From Prado023 sp964638055 (lineage in GTDB: Bacteria; Actinomycetota; Actinomycetes; S36-B12; CAIYMF01), in contig CAZWXF010000031.1 of NCBI GenBank assembly GCA_964638055.1, forward strand, positions 1 to 26,594: a stretch of DNA of 26,594 nt, in the 5' to 3' direction. This document shows positions 1 through 6,935 of this stretch, piece by piece. The notes under the pieces were generated by a model, which worked only from the letters and a program-made list of their open reading frames with translations, had not been told where the DNA came from and made no database searches. The translations under genes were made by a program, and so were the position numbers. Numbering within the stretch: the stretch's first letter is position 1; every line of letters begins with the position of its first letter.

Positions 1-113
1 CGTGGTCTCGACAAGCTCGACCGACGGCCCGCGCTGGTCGAGCCTGTCGAGACTCGGGGGTCGAGCCCGTCGAGACCGCGTCCGTGGGTCGAGCCCGTCG
101 AGACCCATACCGC
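1..113. repeat. Cluster of GGTCGAGCC(T/C)GTCGAGACC-type short repeats
   Basis: At least four close copies or half copies of a 19-bp motif of the form GGTCGAGCCYGTCGAGACC lie here, at about 1-20 (opposite orientation, CTCGACAAGCTCGACC), 29-47, 59-78 and 90-108. They sit just beyond the stop codon of the minus-strand peptidase gene. The same core recurs next to gap 1 (21244-21422), and a diverged copy lies inside a coding region at 2303-2327. Dispersed, partly palindromic elements of this kind are common in actinobacterial intergenic DNA; their role is unknown. Confidence 0.7.
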
Positions 114-121
114 GCGACCTC

Positions 122-1171
122 TCACTGGAGCAGACTGCGCAGGCCGCCGATGATCGCGTCGAGGTCGGCGGGGCTGCGGTACCCCGAGCGGCCCAGCCGG
201 CTCGCGGTCGCGGCCAGCAGCTCGGGGCCGAATGCCCGCTCCATCGTGGCGACCTCGAAGTCGGTCTGGGGGGTCGTCGCGTGGTAGTCCGTGGCGACGG
301 CGTCCGCACGCCGCAGCACCTGTTCGACGTCCCCGGCAAGCTTGGCCATCCTGGGGTAGTCCATGAGATCGGGGTGGTCGCTGGCGCGGTGGTAGTGCGG
401 CCACTCGCCTCCGGAGAAGAACAGGTACGGGGCGCCTGCCAGGCGGAAGGCGGCGTAGTCGCTGTAGTCGCCGACCCGGCTCTGCGCGGCAGCCACGATC
501 GGCAGGTCGAGACCGTCCAGGAGAGCGGGGAGAGCGGGGTGGGACTCCGCACCCGTCACGAAGATCAGGTCGGGGTCGAGCGGTAACCCCGGGATCGACA
601 CCGCATGCCCCACCAGGTCCATGACGACGGCAAGGTGCACGGGCGCGGTCAGGACCTCGCTGACGAGGCGGTTGCTGCCCATGTCCGGGCCGAGGAAGTA
701 GGGGGGCTCCTCGGCGTCGAAGGCGACCACGAGGACATCGCGCGACAACGGCTCGACTGTCAGGCGTGCGGCCACCTCGAGCAGCATCGCGACGGCTGCG
801 GCGTTGTCGTCCGCGCACGGCGCCTCGAGGACCGAGTCGTAGTGCGCGCCAAGGACGATCGGGGGCAGGGCATGATCGGCTCCCGGCACGACGCCGACCA
901 AGTTGGACATGACGATCCCGTCCCACGCGCGGAACTCGTGCCGGTAGCCGTCCAGCCGCGGATGGCCGATCAGGCCGAGGTCATCGAACCGGCCCTCGAT
1001 GAGGGCCCGCGCGGCATCGTGACCGGCGGTCCCGGGCATGCGGCCCTCCGGGGTGGCCAGCGCCCAGGTGTCGGTGCGCAGGCGCTGGACCACGTCCGGG
1101 TTGGCGGCATCCGAGCTCGCGTGGCTCGCGGCCTGGGTTGCTGCGCCGGTCGTCTCGCTGGTGGGGCTCAC
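122..1171 (-). CDS. M28-family zinc aminopeptidase
   Basis: A predicted cytosolic di-zinc exopeptidase of about 349 residues with no signal peptide or membrane segment. The M28 metal ligands can be followed in order: H110 in GAHYDS, the bridging Asp in CADDNAA (about 121-122), the Glu pair in FDAEEP (154-155), Asp in VVMDLVGH (about 185), and the final His in PHYHRASDHPD (259-261). The start chosen is a GTG at 1169-1171 because GAGGAG stands 6 nt upstream; reading further upstream would translate a 3x16-bp tandem repeat into low-complexity Pro/Thr sequence. Family members remove N-terminal amino acids from peptides; the substrate cannot be told from sequence. It stands alone, with no operon partner. 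The M28 assignment is firm and the specificity is not. Confidence 0.88.
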   Translation of the reverse strand: MSPTSETTGAATQAASHASSDAANPDVVQRLRTDTWALATPEGRMPGTAGHDAARALIEGRFDDLGLIGHPRLDGYRHEFRAWDGIVMSNLVGVVPGADHALPPIVLGAHYDSVLEAPCADDNAAAVAMLLEVAARLTVEPLSRDVLVVAFDAEEPPYFLGPDMGSNRLVSEVLTAPVHLAVVMDLVGHAVSIPGLPLDPDLIFVTGAESHPALPALLDGLDLPIVAAAQSRVGDYSDYAAFRLAGAPYLFFSGGEWPHYHRASDHPDLMDYPRMAKLAGDVEQVLRRADAVATDYHATTPQTDFEVATMERAFGPELLAATASRLGRSGYRSPADLDAIIGGLRSLLQ

Positions 1172-1184
1172 GTTCGGCTCCTCT

Positions 1185-1232
1185 GTGGTAGTGGCTGGGG
1201 GTGGTAGTGGCTGGGGGTGGTAGTGGCTGGGG
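1185..1232. repeat. Perfect 3 x 16-bp tandem repeat in the peptidase leader
   Basis: Three exact copies of GTGGTAGTGGCTGGGG (plus strand) stand in a row, ending a few bases upstream of the Shine-Dalgarno sequence of the M28 peptidase gene. On the transcribed strand this is a C-rich CCCCAGCCACTACCAC array, so it would lie in the promoter or 5' untranslated region. Short perfect arrays like this can change copy number by slippage. Confidence 0.85.
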
Positions 1233-1957
1233 CACTGGGCGCGGTGCGCGCCGGATCGGGACCCATCATGCAAGGAAGGGGTGACACAATTCGCGCGGAT
1301 CCGCGCGGGAGTGCCGGCGGCGTCGCGGAATGCCCTTGTCCCGCTGCTCGACATGCCCGTGGGCGAACGAGAGCAGGAACGTGGCCGCCTGGGAGCACCA
1401 CACGGCGGAGAGGGCCTCGCTCATCGTTGCTGGCTGCTGCGTGGGACATGTCAGCGGTGCCCTACATGATGCGTGAGCAGGCGGGCAGTGCACGCTACGT
1501 GGGGTCAAGGAAAGCGCCCACCCATGACACAAACGGACCATTGCATTGCCGGGTGCTGCCCGCCCGCGACCCAAGCTCGTGCCGTCCGTCCCTGGTCGAC
1601 AGCCCAGGGCCCTGAGCCCCTCGCTCAGGCCCCGCTCCGCACGTCCCGTCCCCAAGCCAGTGACCCATACCTGCGACAAGCCCTCGCCCCAAGGTTCGCG
1701 TTCGGAGCCTGGCGCCCAGCTCGGGCGCCCCAGCCTCGACGCCCCGGCCGGCGGCCGGTACCGGACTTCAGGAGAGATGCTCCCCCTCGGCTGGTGATGT
1801 CAGGGGCCCGGTGCATCCTTGTCCCAGGTCCAGAGGTGGACAGCGCGAAGCCCCCCGGCTTGCTGTCCCGGCAACCGCGCCGCCGGTTCGGTGCCCCCGG
1901 GGGAAGACCCGCCCCACCCGGTTCGTGGTGGGGAACCGACGGCAGGGGAGTCCTCCC
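1233..1957. other. Stretch without a recognisable gene
   Basis: About 725 bp with open frames on both strands, as expected in GC-rich DNA, but none combines a plausible start and ribosome site with protein-like composition. The translations are rich in Arg, Pro, Ala and Gly without recognisable motifs. I see no tRNA, rRNA or strong terminator. It probably holds the promoter of the minus-strand peptidase at its left end and that of the plus-strand hypothetical gene at its right end. Confidence 0.5.
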
Positions 1958-3016
1958 ATGTGTCCTGTTCCCGCGCATCCGCCCTTCGATCACCCGATCC
2001 GCCTGGTCCCAGGATTCGACCCTGCGGCCTTGCCGGAGCTGAACCCTCCGGTCGAGGGGGTGCAGCCGTGGCAGTGGCTCGCCGACTCGGCGACCTCCGA
2101 GACTGCCAAGTCCGAGTACCTGGCCTCGCATGTCAAGGGATTCGGGACCGTGGACGGCTCGGACAAGGACCTCACGGTCGAGCCCCGATCGAACGACGAG
2201 ATCATCGGCGGCTTCCTGGATCAGCAGGTCCATCTCCTGCTGCCCGGGCGCGGGATGCGGATGACCGTGACCGCCGTCCCCGAGGGCGATGCAGCGCAGG
2301 CCGCTGGTCGAGCCAGTCGGGACCAGCCATCCGGGGATGTCGGTGCAGGCCCTCAGCCCACATTGCCGCGGGGTTCCTTCCCGCTCACCGACGCGGTCGC
2401 GATCGTGGGCACGACCGCCCCCCGTGGCACAGGGGACTGGGCCGTCGGAAGAGACCTGAGCGCCGAGCTGTCCGACTTCTTCGCCGGCCGGGGCGTCGAG
2501 ACGTGGGACGCCGTGGCGGTCGACAAGCAGCGCGACTGGGTGGAGCGCGTGCTCCTGGTTGCGTTCTCCAACCCGGGCCTGGTCATCGTCGGAGCAGCAG
2601 CGCACGGTCAGCCGTACCTTGCGGTCTGGCGGCCCGATGCCCGGCTCGGCGCGGGATCCATCGAGGTCGTGGATGTGTCAGCGGGTCCGACGCCCTCGGT
2701 CGTCGCTCGCGGTTCTGCGGTCGCGCGGCGGGTCTCCGCAACGACGTGTCCGCTGATCCCGGGGTCGGGATGTGGCGATCTGTGCAGGCTGCATGGCGGC
2801 CCGTGGATCAGCCGGTCGATCCGTGCCGCTGCCCGGTGGGAGGCTCGGCGCGCGAGGATGATCCGAGCACTCGGGTGCGACACCTGCGGGGACGGGGCGA
2901 TCAAGGTCTTCCAGAAGCAGGTGTTCGGTTCGCAGCGAACAACGATCCCGATCCGCCCCGACATGGCCACGCCGACCAGGTTCGAGCGGCTCGTGGACGC
3001 CCCACGAGTCCCGTGA
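1958..3016 (+). CDS. Hypothetical protein with C-terminal cysteine pairs
   Basis: A protein of about 352 residues that I do not recognise. ATG at 1958 is chosen because GGGGAG lies 7 nt upstream and the sequence before it is low complexity. The first third (MCPVPAHPPFDHPIRLVPGF...) and the centre (DAVAIVGTTAP, WVERVLLVAFSNPGLVIVG) look like folded protein. The C-terminal part has Cys residues in CPLIPGSGCGDLC and GCDTCGDG that could bind a metal. Around 2303-2327 a copy of the dispersed GGTCGAGCC-like repeat lies inside the frame, encoding a Gly/Arg/Pro-rich linker, so the gene may be two parts joined by a repeat or may have acquired the element. No signal peptide or membrane helix is obvious. 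It lies upstream of, but is not clearly co-transcribed with, the toxin-like gene at 3160. Confidence 0.5.
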   Translation: MCPVPAHPPFDHPIRLVPGFDPAALPELNPPVEGVQPWQWLADSATSETAKSEYLASHVKGFGTVDGSDKDLTVEPRSNDEIIGGFLDQQVHLLLPGRGMRMTVTAVPEGDAAQAAGRASRDQPSGDVGAGPQPTLPRGSFPLTDAVAIVGTTAPRGTGDWAVGRDLSAELSDFFAGRGVETWDAVAVDKQRDWVERVLLVAFSNPGLVIVGAAAHGQPYLAVWRPDARLGAGSIEVVDVSAGPTPSVVARGSAVARRVSATTCPLIPGSGCGDLCRLHGGPWISRSIRAAARWEARRARMIRALGCDTCGDGAIKVFQKQVFGSQRTTIPIRPDMATPTRFERLVDAPRVP

Positions 3017-3138
3017 GGCCCACGGCCCGTCGCGCAGCTGCCGTCACCCGAGCGACCGAGGAGCACGGCATCGCAATCGGAGACCGCGTCGCCGTGCCCG
3101 ATCGCGACGGCGCACGCGCCATGAGGTCCCAATCGGGG

Positions 3139-3159
3139 CGTATCAGATACGATAATTCG
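3139..3159 (+). promoter_or_regulatory. Leaderless promoter overlapped by a 13-bp palindrome (candidate autoregulation operator)
   Basis: CGTATCAGATACG at 3139-3151 is a perfect palindrome around a central A. It overlaps a TACGAT -10 box at 3148-3153, which stands exactly 6 nt before the ATG at 3160. That spacing is typical of leaderless actinobacterial transcripts. Because the second gene of the unit encodes an HTH protein, the palindrome is a good candidate for its repressor site. No clear -35 element is visible. Confidence 0.6.
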
Positions 3160-3894
3160 ATGGAGCCCGAGCCGATGGAAGTGACGACGCAGGGTGACCT
3201 GCCAGGGACGGGGATGTCAGACGTCTGGCGATCCGCCGCGCGGTTGCAGCAGCTCGTCCCGGACACCGTCCTGGTGGGTGGATCGGCGGCCGTCCTGTAC
3301 GCCACCCACCGGGTCTCCCGTGATCACGATCATGACCTCGGCGACCTGCGCGATCGGTTCGACATCGTCCTTGAGGCGCTGGAATCGGAACACGACTGGG
3401 TCACGAACCGACTGGTCCCCGGACGGCTGATCCTGGGCCAGCTCGGTGACATCGAGACGGGCGTCCGGCAGATGATCCGTCGTCGCCCCCTGGAGACGAC
3501 GTCGGTTCTCGTTGGCACCGACCAGCGCCTCACCGTCCCGACCGCGGAGGAGGTGCTGCGGATCAAGGCGTTCCTGATCGTGCGCCGCAACCAGGTGCGC
3601 GACTACCTGGACGTGGCAGCCCTTGCCGACCGGTACGGCATCCGTGACTCGGCTGGGGTGCTGCGTCAGATCGACGCCTACTACGGCGATCAGCATGTCG
3701 GGCAGGCATCAGAGGCGATGGACGGTGTGGCATCGCAGCTTGTTCGGCAGCTCGCCGAGCCTCGCCCCACCGATCGTTCGACTCTGCGCGAGCTGCCGCG
3801 CTACAAGGGACTCGCCCCCCCGTGGCAGGACTGGGCGGCAGTCGCGGACGTGTGCCGAAGACTGGCCGTCGAGATCACGGAGACTCGGCGATGA
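3160..3894 (+). CDS. AbiEii/MenT-like nucleotidyltransferase (toxin candidate)
   Basis: A 244-residue protein with the pattern of the DNA-polymerase-beta-like nucleotidyltransferases found as toxins in AbiE and MenAT modules. It has LVGGSAAVLYATHR at about 38-51 (the GGS nucleotide site), then an Asp-rich VSRDHDHDL metal site at 52-60, and later KAFLIVRRNQVRDYLDVAAL, the conserved Lys and RDYLD helix. Characterised relatives transfer nucleotides to tRNA or other targets and stop growth. The ATG at 3160 fits the leaderless promoter; a second ATG at 3175 is possible. The stop overlaps the next gene's start by 4 bp (ATGA), so the two are translationally coupled. Toxin first is the reverse of the classical AbiEi-AbiEii order. 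The fold is likely; the toxin role is inferred from context. Confidence 0.72.
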   Translation: MEPEPMEVTTQGDLPGTGMSDVWRSAARLQQLVPDTVLVGGSAAVLYATHRVSRDHDHDLGDLRDRFDIVLEALESEHDWVTNRLVPGRLILGQLGDIETGVRQMIRRRPLETTSVLVGTDQRLTVPTAEEVLRIKAFLIVRRNQVRDYLDVAALADRYGIRDSAGVLRQIDAYYGDQHVGQASEAMDGVASQLVRQLAEPRPTDRSTLRELPRYKGLAPPWQDWAAVADVCRRLAVEITETRR

Positions 3895-4334
3895 GCACGC
3901 CGCTGCGCAACGTCGATGCCGATCTGCGGGCACCTGCCTCGGACTGGCCGTTCGAGGCCGTCCTGACGGTGCTCGAGCGCGGGGGCGTCAACTCGTGGTT
4001 CGAGCTCGCGAGCGAGATCCGTGTCGACCCATGGGGGGCTGTGGCCCGCAAGGTCGAGGAGGCGTTGGCAATCGCGCATCCCTACGGGGTCGAGCCCCTG
4101 ATGCGCACGATCCTTTCCGCGGCTCGGAGGGACCGTGAGCAGGCCGAACGCCTGGAGGTGGCCACGCGCATCCGCGCCGCTGTCGCCCGCAGCGGGCTCA
4201 CCCAGGCGCAGTTCGCCGAGCGGATCGGCACGTCCGCGTCGCGGCTGTCCACGTACGTCGCTGGAAAGGTGGTCCCATCGGCCACCATGCTCGTGCGCAT
4301 CGAGAAGGTCGCAGGCGAAGATCCTGGGCTTTGA
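3891..4334 (+). CDS. XRE-type helix-turn-helix protein, putative antitoxin/autorepressor
   Basis: A 147-residue protein starting at the ATG that overlaps the upstream stop codon. The last 50 residues form a typical Cro/C1-type HTH: ATRIRAAVARSGLTQAQFAE followed by RIGTSASRLSTYVAGKVVPS and a final helix. The N-terminal part (DWPFEAVLTVLERGGVNSWF) is a separate helical domain of about 85 residues, probably the toxin contact or dimerisation domain. It is coupled to the nucleotidyltransferase gene and is the natural candidate to bind the palindrome over the shared promoter. Type II or type IV antitoxin action cannot be decided from sequence. Confidence 0.7.
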   Translation: MSTPLRNVDADLRAPASDWPFEAVLTVLERGGVNSWFELASEIRVDPWGAVARKVEEALAIAHPYGVEPLMRTILSAARRDREQAERLEVATRIRAAVARSGLTQAQFAERIGTSASRLSTYVAGKVVPSATMLVRIEKVAGEDPGL

Positions 4335-4381
4335 CGAAGGTGTCCCGGCTTCGGCGCGGTGAAGCAGGGGTAGGTGTCCAG

Positions 4382-4471
4382 GTGTCAACCGAGGACCTTC
4401 ACCCGATCCGGATCAAGGACGTGCCGGAGCTCACGCGCCACGGGCCCGAGCAGTTCGGCCTCTACCCGTGA
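4382..4471 (+). CDS. Short coding-like remnant
   Basis: A 29-codon frame starting with GTG (STEDLHPIRIKDVPELTRHG..., ending QFGLYP) has almost exclusively G or C at third positions and protein-like composition, unlike its surroundings. It ends abruptly in TGA, 48 nt after the HTH gene. It may be the 5' end of a gene lost at the junction with the neighbouring minus-strand operon, whose last gene it meets tail to tail. No function can be assigned. Confidence 0.25.
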   Translation: MSTEDLHPIRIKDVPELTRHGPEQFGLYP

Positions 4472-4708
4472 TCCAGCCGGCCCGCTCGACCAAGGATCGG
4501 CCGGTTGTACAGCGGGGACGCGGGAATCAGTGGCTCGACAAAGACCCACGCGGGGTCGTTCACCCGGTAGTAGACACCTTGTCTGCTTGCGTTCTTGCTG
4601 AAGGAGAATTTCCAGTCCCCCCCCGGATTGTTTGAAGAACTCGGCCCAGAGAAGGCCAATCTCGAAGATCATGGTCATCGAGAATCGTGGGCTCGCAGCC
4701 GCGCTCAC
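4462..4708 (-). pseudogene. Small terminal gene of the OLD/SMC operon, frameshifted at a G8 tract
   Basis: A GTG start at 4708 overlaps the stop of the upstream OLD-type gene by 4 bp (GTGA), as expected for the next gene of an operon. The frame runs SMTMIFEIGLLWAEFFKQSG and then meets eight G residues (plus-strand C8 at 4617-4624). With seven, the reading continues smoothly as GDWKFSFSKNASRQGVYYRV, then NDPAWVFVEPLIPASPLYNR, to a stop at 4462, giving an 81-residue protein. With eight, it shifts into a frame of poorer composition. The tract could be a sequencing error, a mutation, or a slippage (phase-variation) switch. No family is recognised; the aromatic-rich C-terminal half looks like a compact small domain. 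Confidence 0.5.
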
Positions 4709-6516
4709 GTAGCTTCTTGTGCTGACTGCAGGCCACGAGTGGCCACATTTTGGGTGAAGTCAGGCCCGTGTGGACGTGATGAACCAGAGATCTTCTCAGC
4801 CCGGGAATGGATCCATTCAAGCGTTTTCACGAGTCGATCCGTGTCTGCCTCGGTGGCATTCCTTTCGAACCACTGCGGGGCGCCCTCCTTGAGGACCGCC
4901 GTTCCCAACGGCGCCAGTTCGGCTTCCATCCTCGCCTTGAGGCCTTCCGGCCACAGGTCTTCCCCCACCACCGGGTTCATGCCGCGCCCCGGTGCACCGC
5001 CGATCTTCAGCGTGACCCGATTCGGCTGCTGGTGGAAGCCCTCCAGTATCCGCGCGGCCTTCTGGCCCATCTCATCGCTGTCGACAAGGCAGACGACTGG
5101 CTTGGCGGTGGCCGCCGCGGTCAGTACCGCAAGGGCCGGAAGCTTCGTCGCGCCGCCCGCCGGGAGCATGTGAACGGAGTCGATGAGGTCCTGACGACCC
5201 GCCTTGCGTGCCGCGATCTGGAAGTACCGGATGTCGGTCACCCCCTCCGTGATCAGGACGAGCTTCGCAGTCCTGGGCACGCCCCTGGCGGTGCGCAGCA
5301 GGAAGCTGACGCCTCCGTCGTGGAACAGCGCGGCGGCATGGTCCACGTCCCTGCGAGTGTCCAGGGACGACGTGCCGTCTGCGGCTTTCACCACGCCGAC
5401 CGTCCTGCCGGCCTCGTTGGACTCGGAGTTCGCCAGCATGAACGGGGAATGCGTCGTGATGAGGACCGTCGTGTCGCGGGCCCCGGCCAGACCGACCAGG
5501 GCGGACCGGAGGTCCTCCTGCGCCCCCGGGTGAAGGAAGGACTCCGGCTCCTCGATGGCCAGAACCAGCGAGCGCCGACTCTGGTCGGCCAGATACCGCA
5601 TGATCGCGATCAGGACCCCAGCGCGGAGGCCGGTTCCCTTCGAGCGAAGGTCGGAGGTGATGGCATCGCTGAGGGTCACACCCATGGACGACAGCGTCTC
5701 CTGCAGCTGCGGCACCGCTGGCAGGAGATCGGCTCGCGACACCTCGGGGAACATGTTTCCCGTCGTCTGTGTGATCTGGTCGGCCAGTGGCGCGAGCAGC
5801 GTGTCGCGAAGGTGCGCCGTATAGGTCTCCCGTGCCTCGCGGGCCGTGGTCAGCTCATGTGTGAGGTGGTCGCGGATCACGCCCTCAAGGACCTCACGGA
5901 AGGGTCCCTGCAAGACCGATTCGAGCGCCTCGCCGCTGCGTATGGTCACCAGCCGGACCGCGTTGTGGAACTCCCTGAAGAACTGGTCGTGAACCTTGGA
6001 TCCAGGCTCGGGGAACGGGGAGTTCCGCGACGCCGGCGATTTGGCCACGCCGGGAACACGAAGGTAGTCGTGGCGCACGACGGTGGCACCCTGATCGCGC
6101 ACTGAGAACGTCGCACTCACCTCGACCAGGCCCTTCCCGGCGTTCGCAGAGAGGGGCTTCAGCGTCGGGTTCGTCGCCCGTTCGTAGTCGAGCGCGCGAC
6201 GAAGAAGACTGCGCTCCTGGCTCGGCTGCTTGTCCTCTGGCCGGGCGGTGGACTGGAACGTCACGGAGACCCTGGCGACTCGGGGCAGCACACGACTGGG
6301 GAACTGTGGGATGTCCTTGGACCTGTCGAACTCGCCACGGACCGGTTCGCCGGAATCGTCGACCCCGGTCGCGAGCACGAGTTCGAGCGCTCTCAGGAGG
6401 TTCGACTTGCCGCTGTTGTTGGGTCCGACGATGCAGGTCAGCCCCTCGTCGACGGCGAGTTCCTGCTTGGTGCGGAAGGAGCGGTATGTGGACAGCTCGA
6501 CCGAGATCAGCTTCAC
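4705..6516 (-). CDS. OLD-family ATPase/TOPRIM nuclease
   Basis: A protein of about 603 residues combining an ABC-type ATPase with a C-terminal TOPRIM nuclease domain, the layout of OLD (overcoming lysogenization defect) proteins and of GajA. Walker A is VGPNNSGKSNLL near residue 30; Walker B is LVLAIEEPESFLHPGAQ, followed by ITTHSPFML. TOPRIM motifs are LVLITEGVTDIRYFQ (Glu) and VVCLVDSDEMG (DxD). The chosen GTG start gives the usual KLISVELSTYRSF beginning with GAGG 6 nt upstream; a TTG at 6528 overlapping the previous stop is the alternative. Relatives cut DNA and act in phage defence. It is coupled to the 136-residue gene before it and the small gene after it. No UvrD-like (GajB) partner is present, so this is not a canonical Gabija locus. 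Confidence 0.85.
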   Translation of the reverse strand: MKLISVELSTYRSFRTKQELAVDEGLTCIVGPNNSGKSNLLRALELVLATGVDDSGEPVRGEFDRSKDIPQFPSRVLPRVARVSVTFQSTARPEDKQPSQERSLLRRALDYERATNPTLKPLSANAGKGLVEVSATFSVRDQGATVVRHDYLRVPGVAKSPASRNSPFPEPGSKVHDQFFREFHNAVRLVTIRSGEALESVLQGPFREVLEGVIRDHLTHELTTAREARETYTAHLRDTLLAPLADQITQTTGNMFPEVSRADLLPAVPQLQETLSSMGVTLSDAITSDLRSKGTGLRAGVLIAIMRYLADQSRRSLVLAIEEPESFLHPGAQEDLRSALVGLAGARDTTVLITTHSPFMLANSESNEAGRTVGVVKAADGTSSLDTRRDVDHAAALFHDGGVSFLLRTARGVPRTAKLVLITEGVTDIRYFQIAARKAGRQDLIDSVHMLPAGGATKLPALAVLTAAATAKPVVCLVDSDEMGQKAARILEGFHQQPNRVTLKIGGAPGRGMNPVVGEDLWPEGLKARMEAELAPLGTAVLKEGAPQWFERNATEADTDRLVKTLEWIHSRAEKISGSSRPHGPDFTQNVATRGLQSAQEAT

Positions 6517-6524
6517 GAGCGGCC

Positions 6525-6935
6525 TCAATCCCGTGCGATCGCTGAGCTGCGGACTCCCTCCAGCCAGCGAGTCAGCTCGCCGTGCGTGGGTGCCAGCTCG
6601 TAGGAGTGGTGGTGCCCGGCCTCGCTGAGGGCGGTCCAGAGCGCCGCGATGTCGCGGGCCTCATCGGAAGGCATCGTGCGGTGGAGCATGAGCAGCTTCG
6701 CGCGGCCACTGATCGGACGCCCCTCAGAATCGACCAGGGGCACCCCGTGGGCTGCGAGCTGAGTGGCGATATCGCCCTCGAGCTGGATCCGCAGCAGCCA
6801 CACCACCGCACGCGGCCACCATCCACGACGCCCCGCGCCGCCGTCGGCCATGAGCGAGGCGGCCGCATCGACGTACATCCGGTCGCTGATGGGGGAGCGT
6901 TCGCCCAGCGCCGGAACAGCTATGTCAGGGGTCAT
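6525..6935 (-). CDS. Small helical partner protein (136 aa), middle gene of the operon
   Basis: Not assigned to a named family. The gene starts at an ATG overlapping the ATPase stop by 4 bp (ATGA) and runs directly into the OLD-type gene, so it is translated with both. The protein is predicted helical, with an AVVWLLRIQLEGDIATQL helix containing Arg and Glu, and a distinctive ALSEAGHHHSYELAPT segment near residues 103-118. By eye, its helix order resembles the C-terminal end of the preceding ATPase (FLRSAVEAAALERARRR ... HNWGRGLADAYRLC), which may mean a shared small helical fold. A bridging subunit between the two ATPases, as in ABC three-component systems, is the simplest guess. Confidence 0.65.
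   Translation of the reverse strand: MTPDIAVPALGERSPISDRMYVDAAASLMADGGAGRRGWWPRAVVWLLRIQLEGDIATQLAAHGVPLVDSEGRPISGRAKLLMLHRTMPSDEARDIAALWTALSEAGHHHSYELAPTHGELTRWLEGVRSSAIARD

Noticed and set aside
1819..3159. Extension of the nucleotidyltransferase gene upstream of 3160
   Set aside because: The frame is open but overlaps the 1958-3016 gene and is Arg/Pro-rich; the leaderless -10 box fixes the start near 3160.
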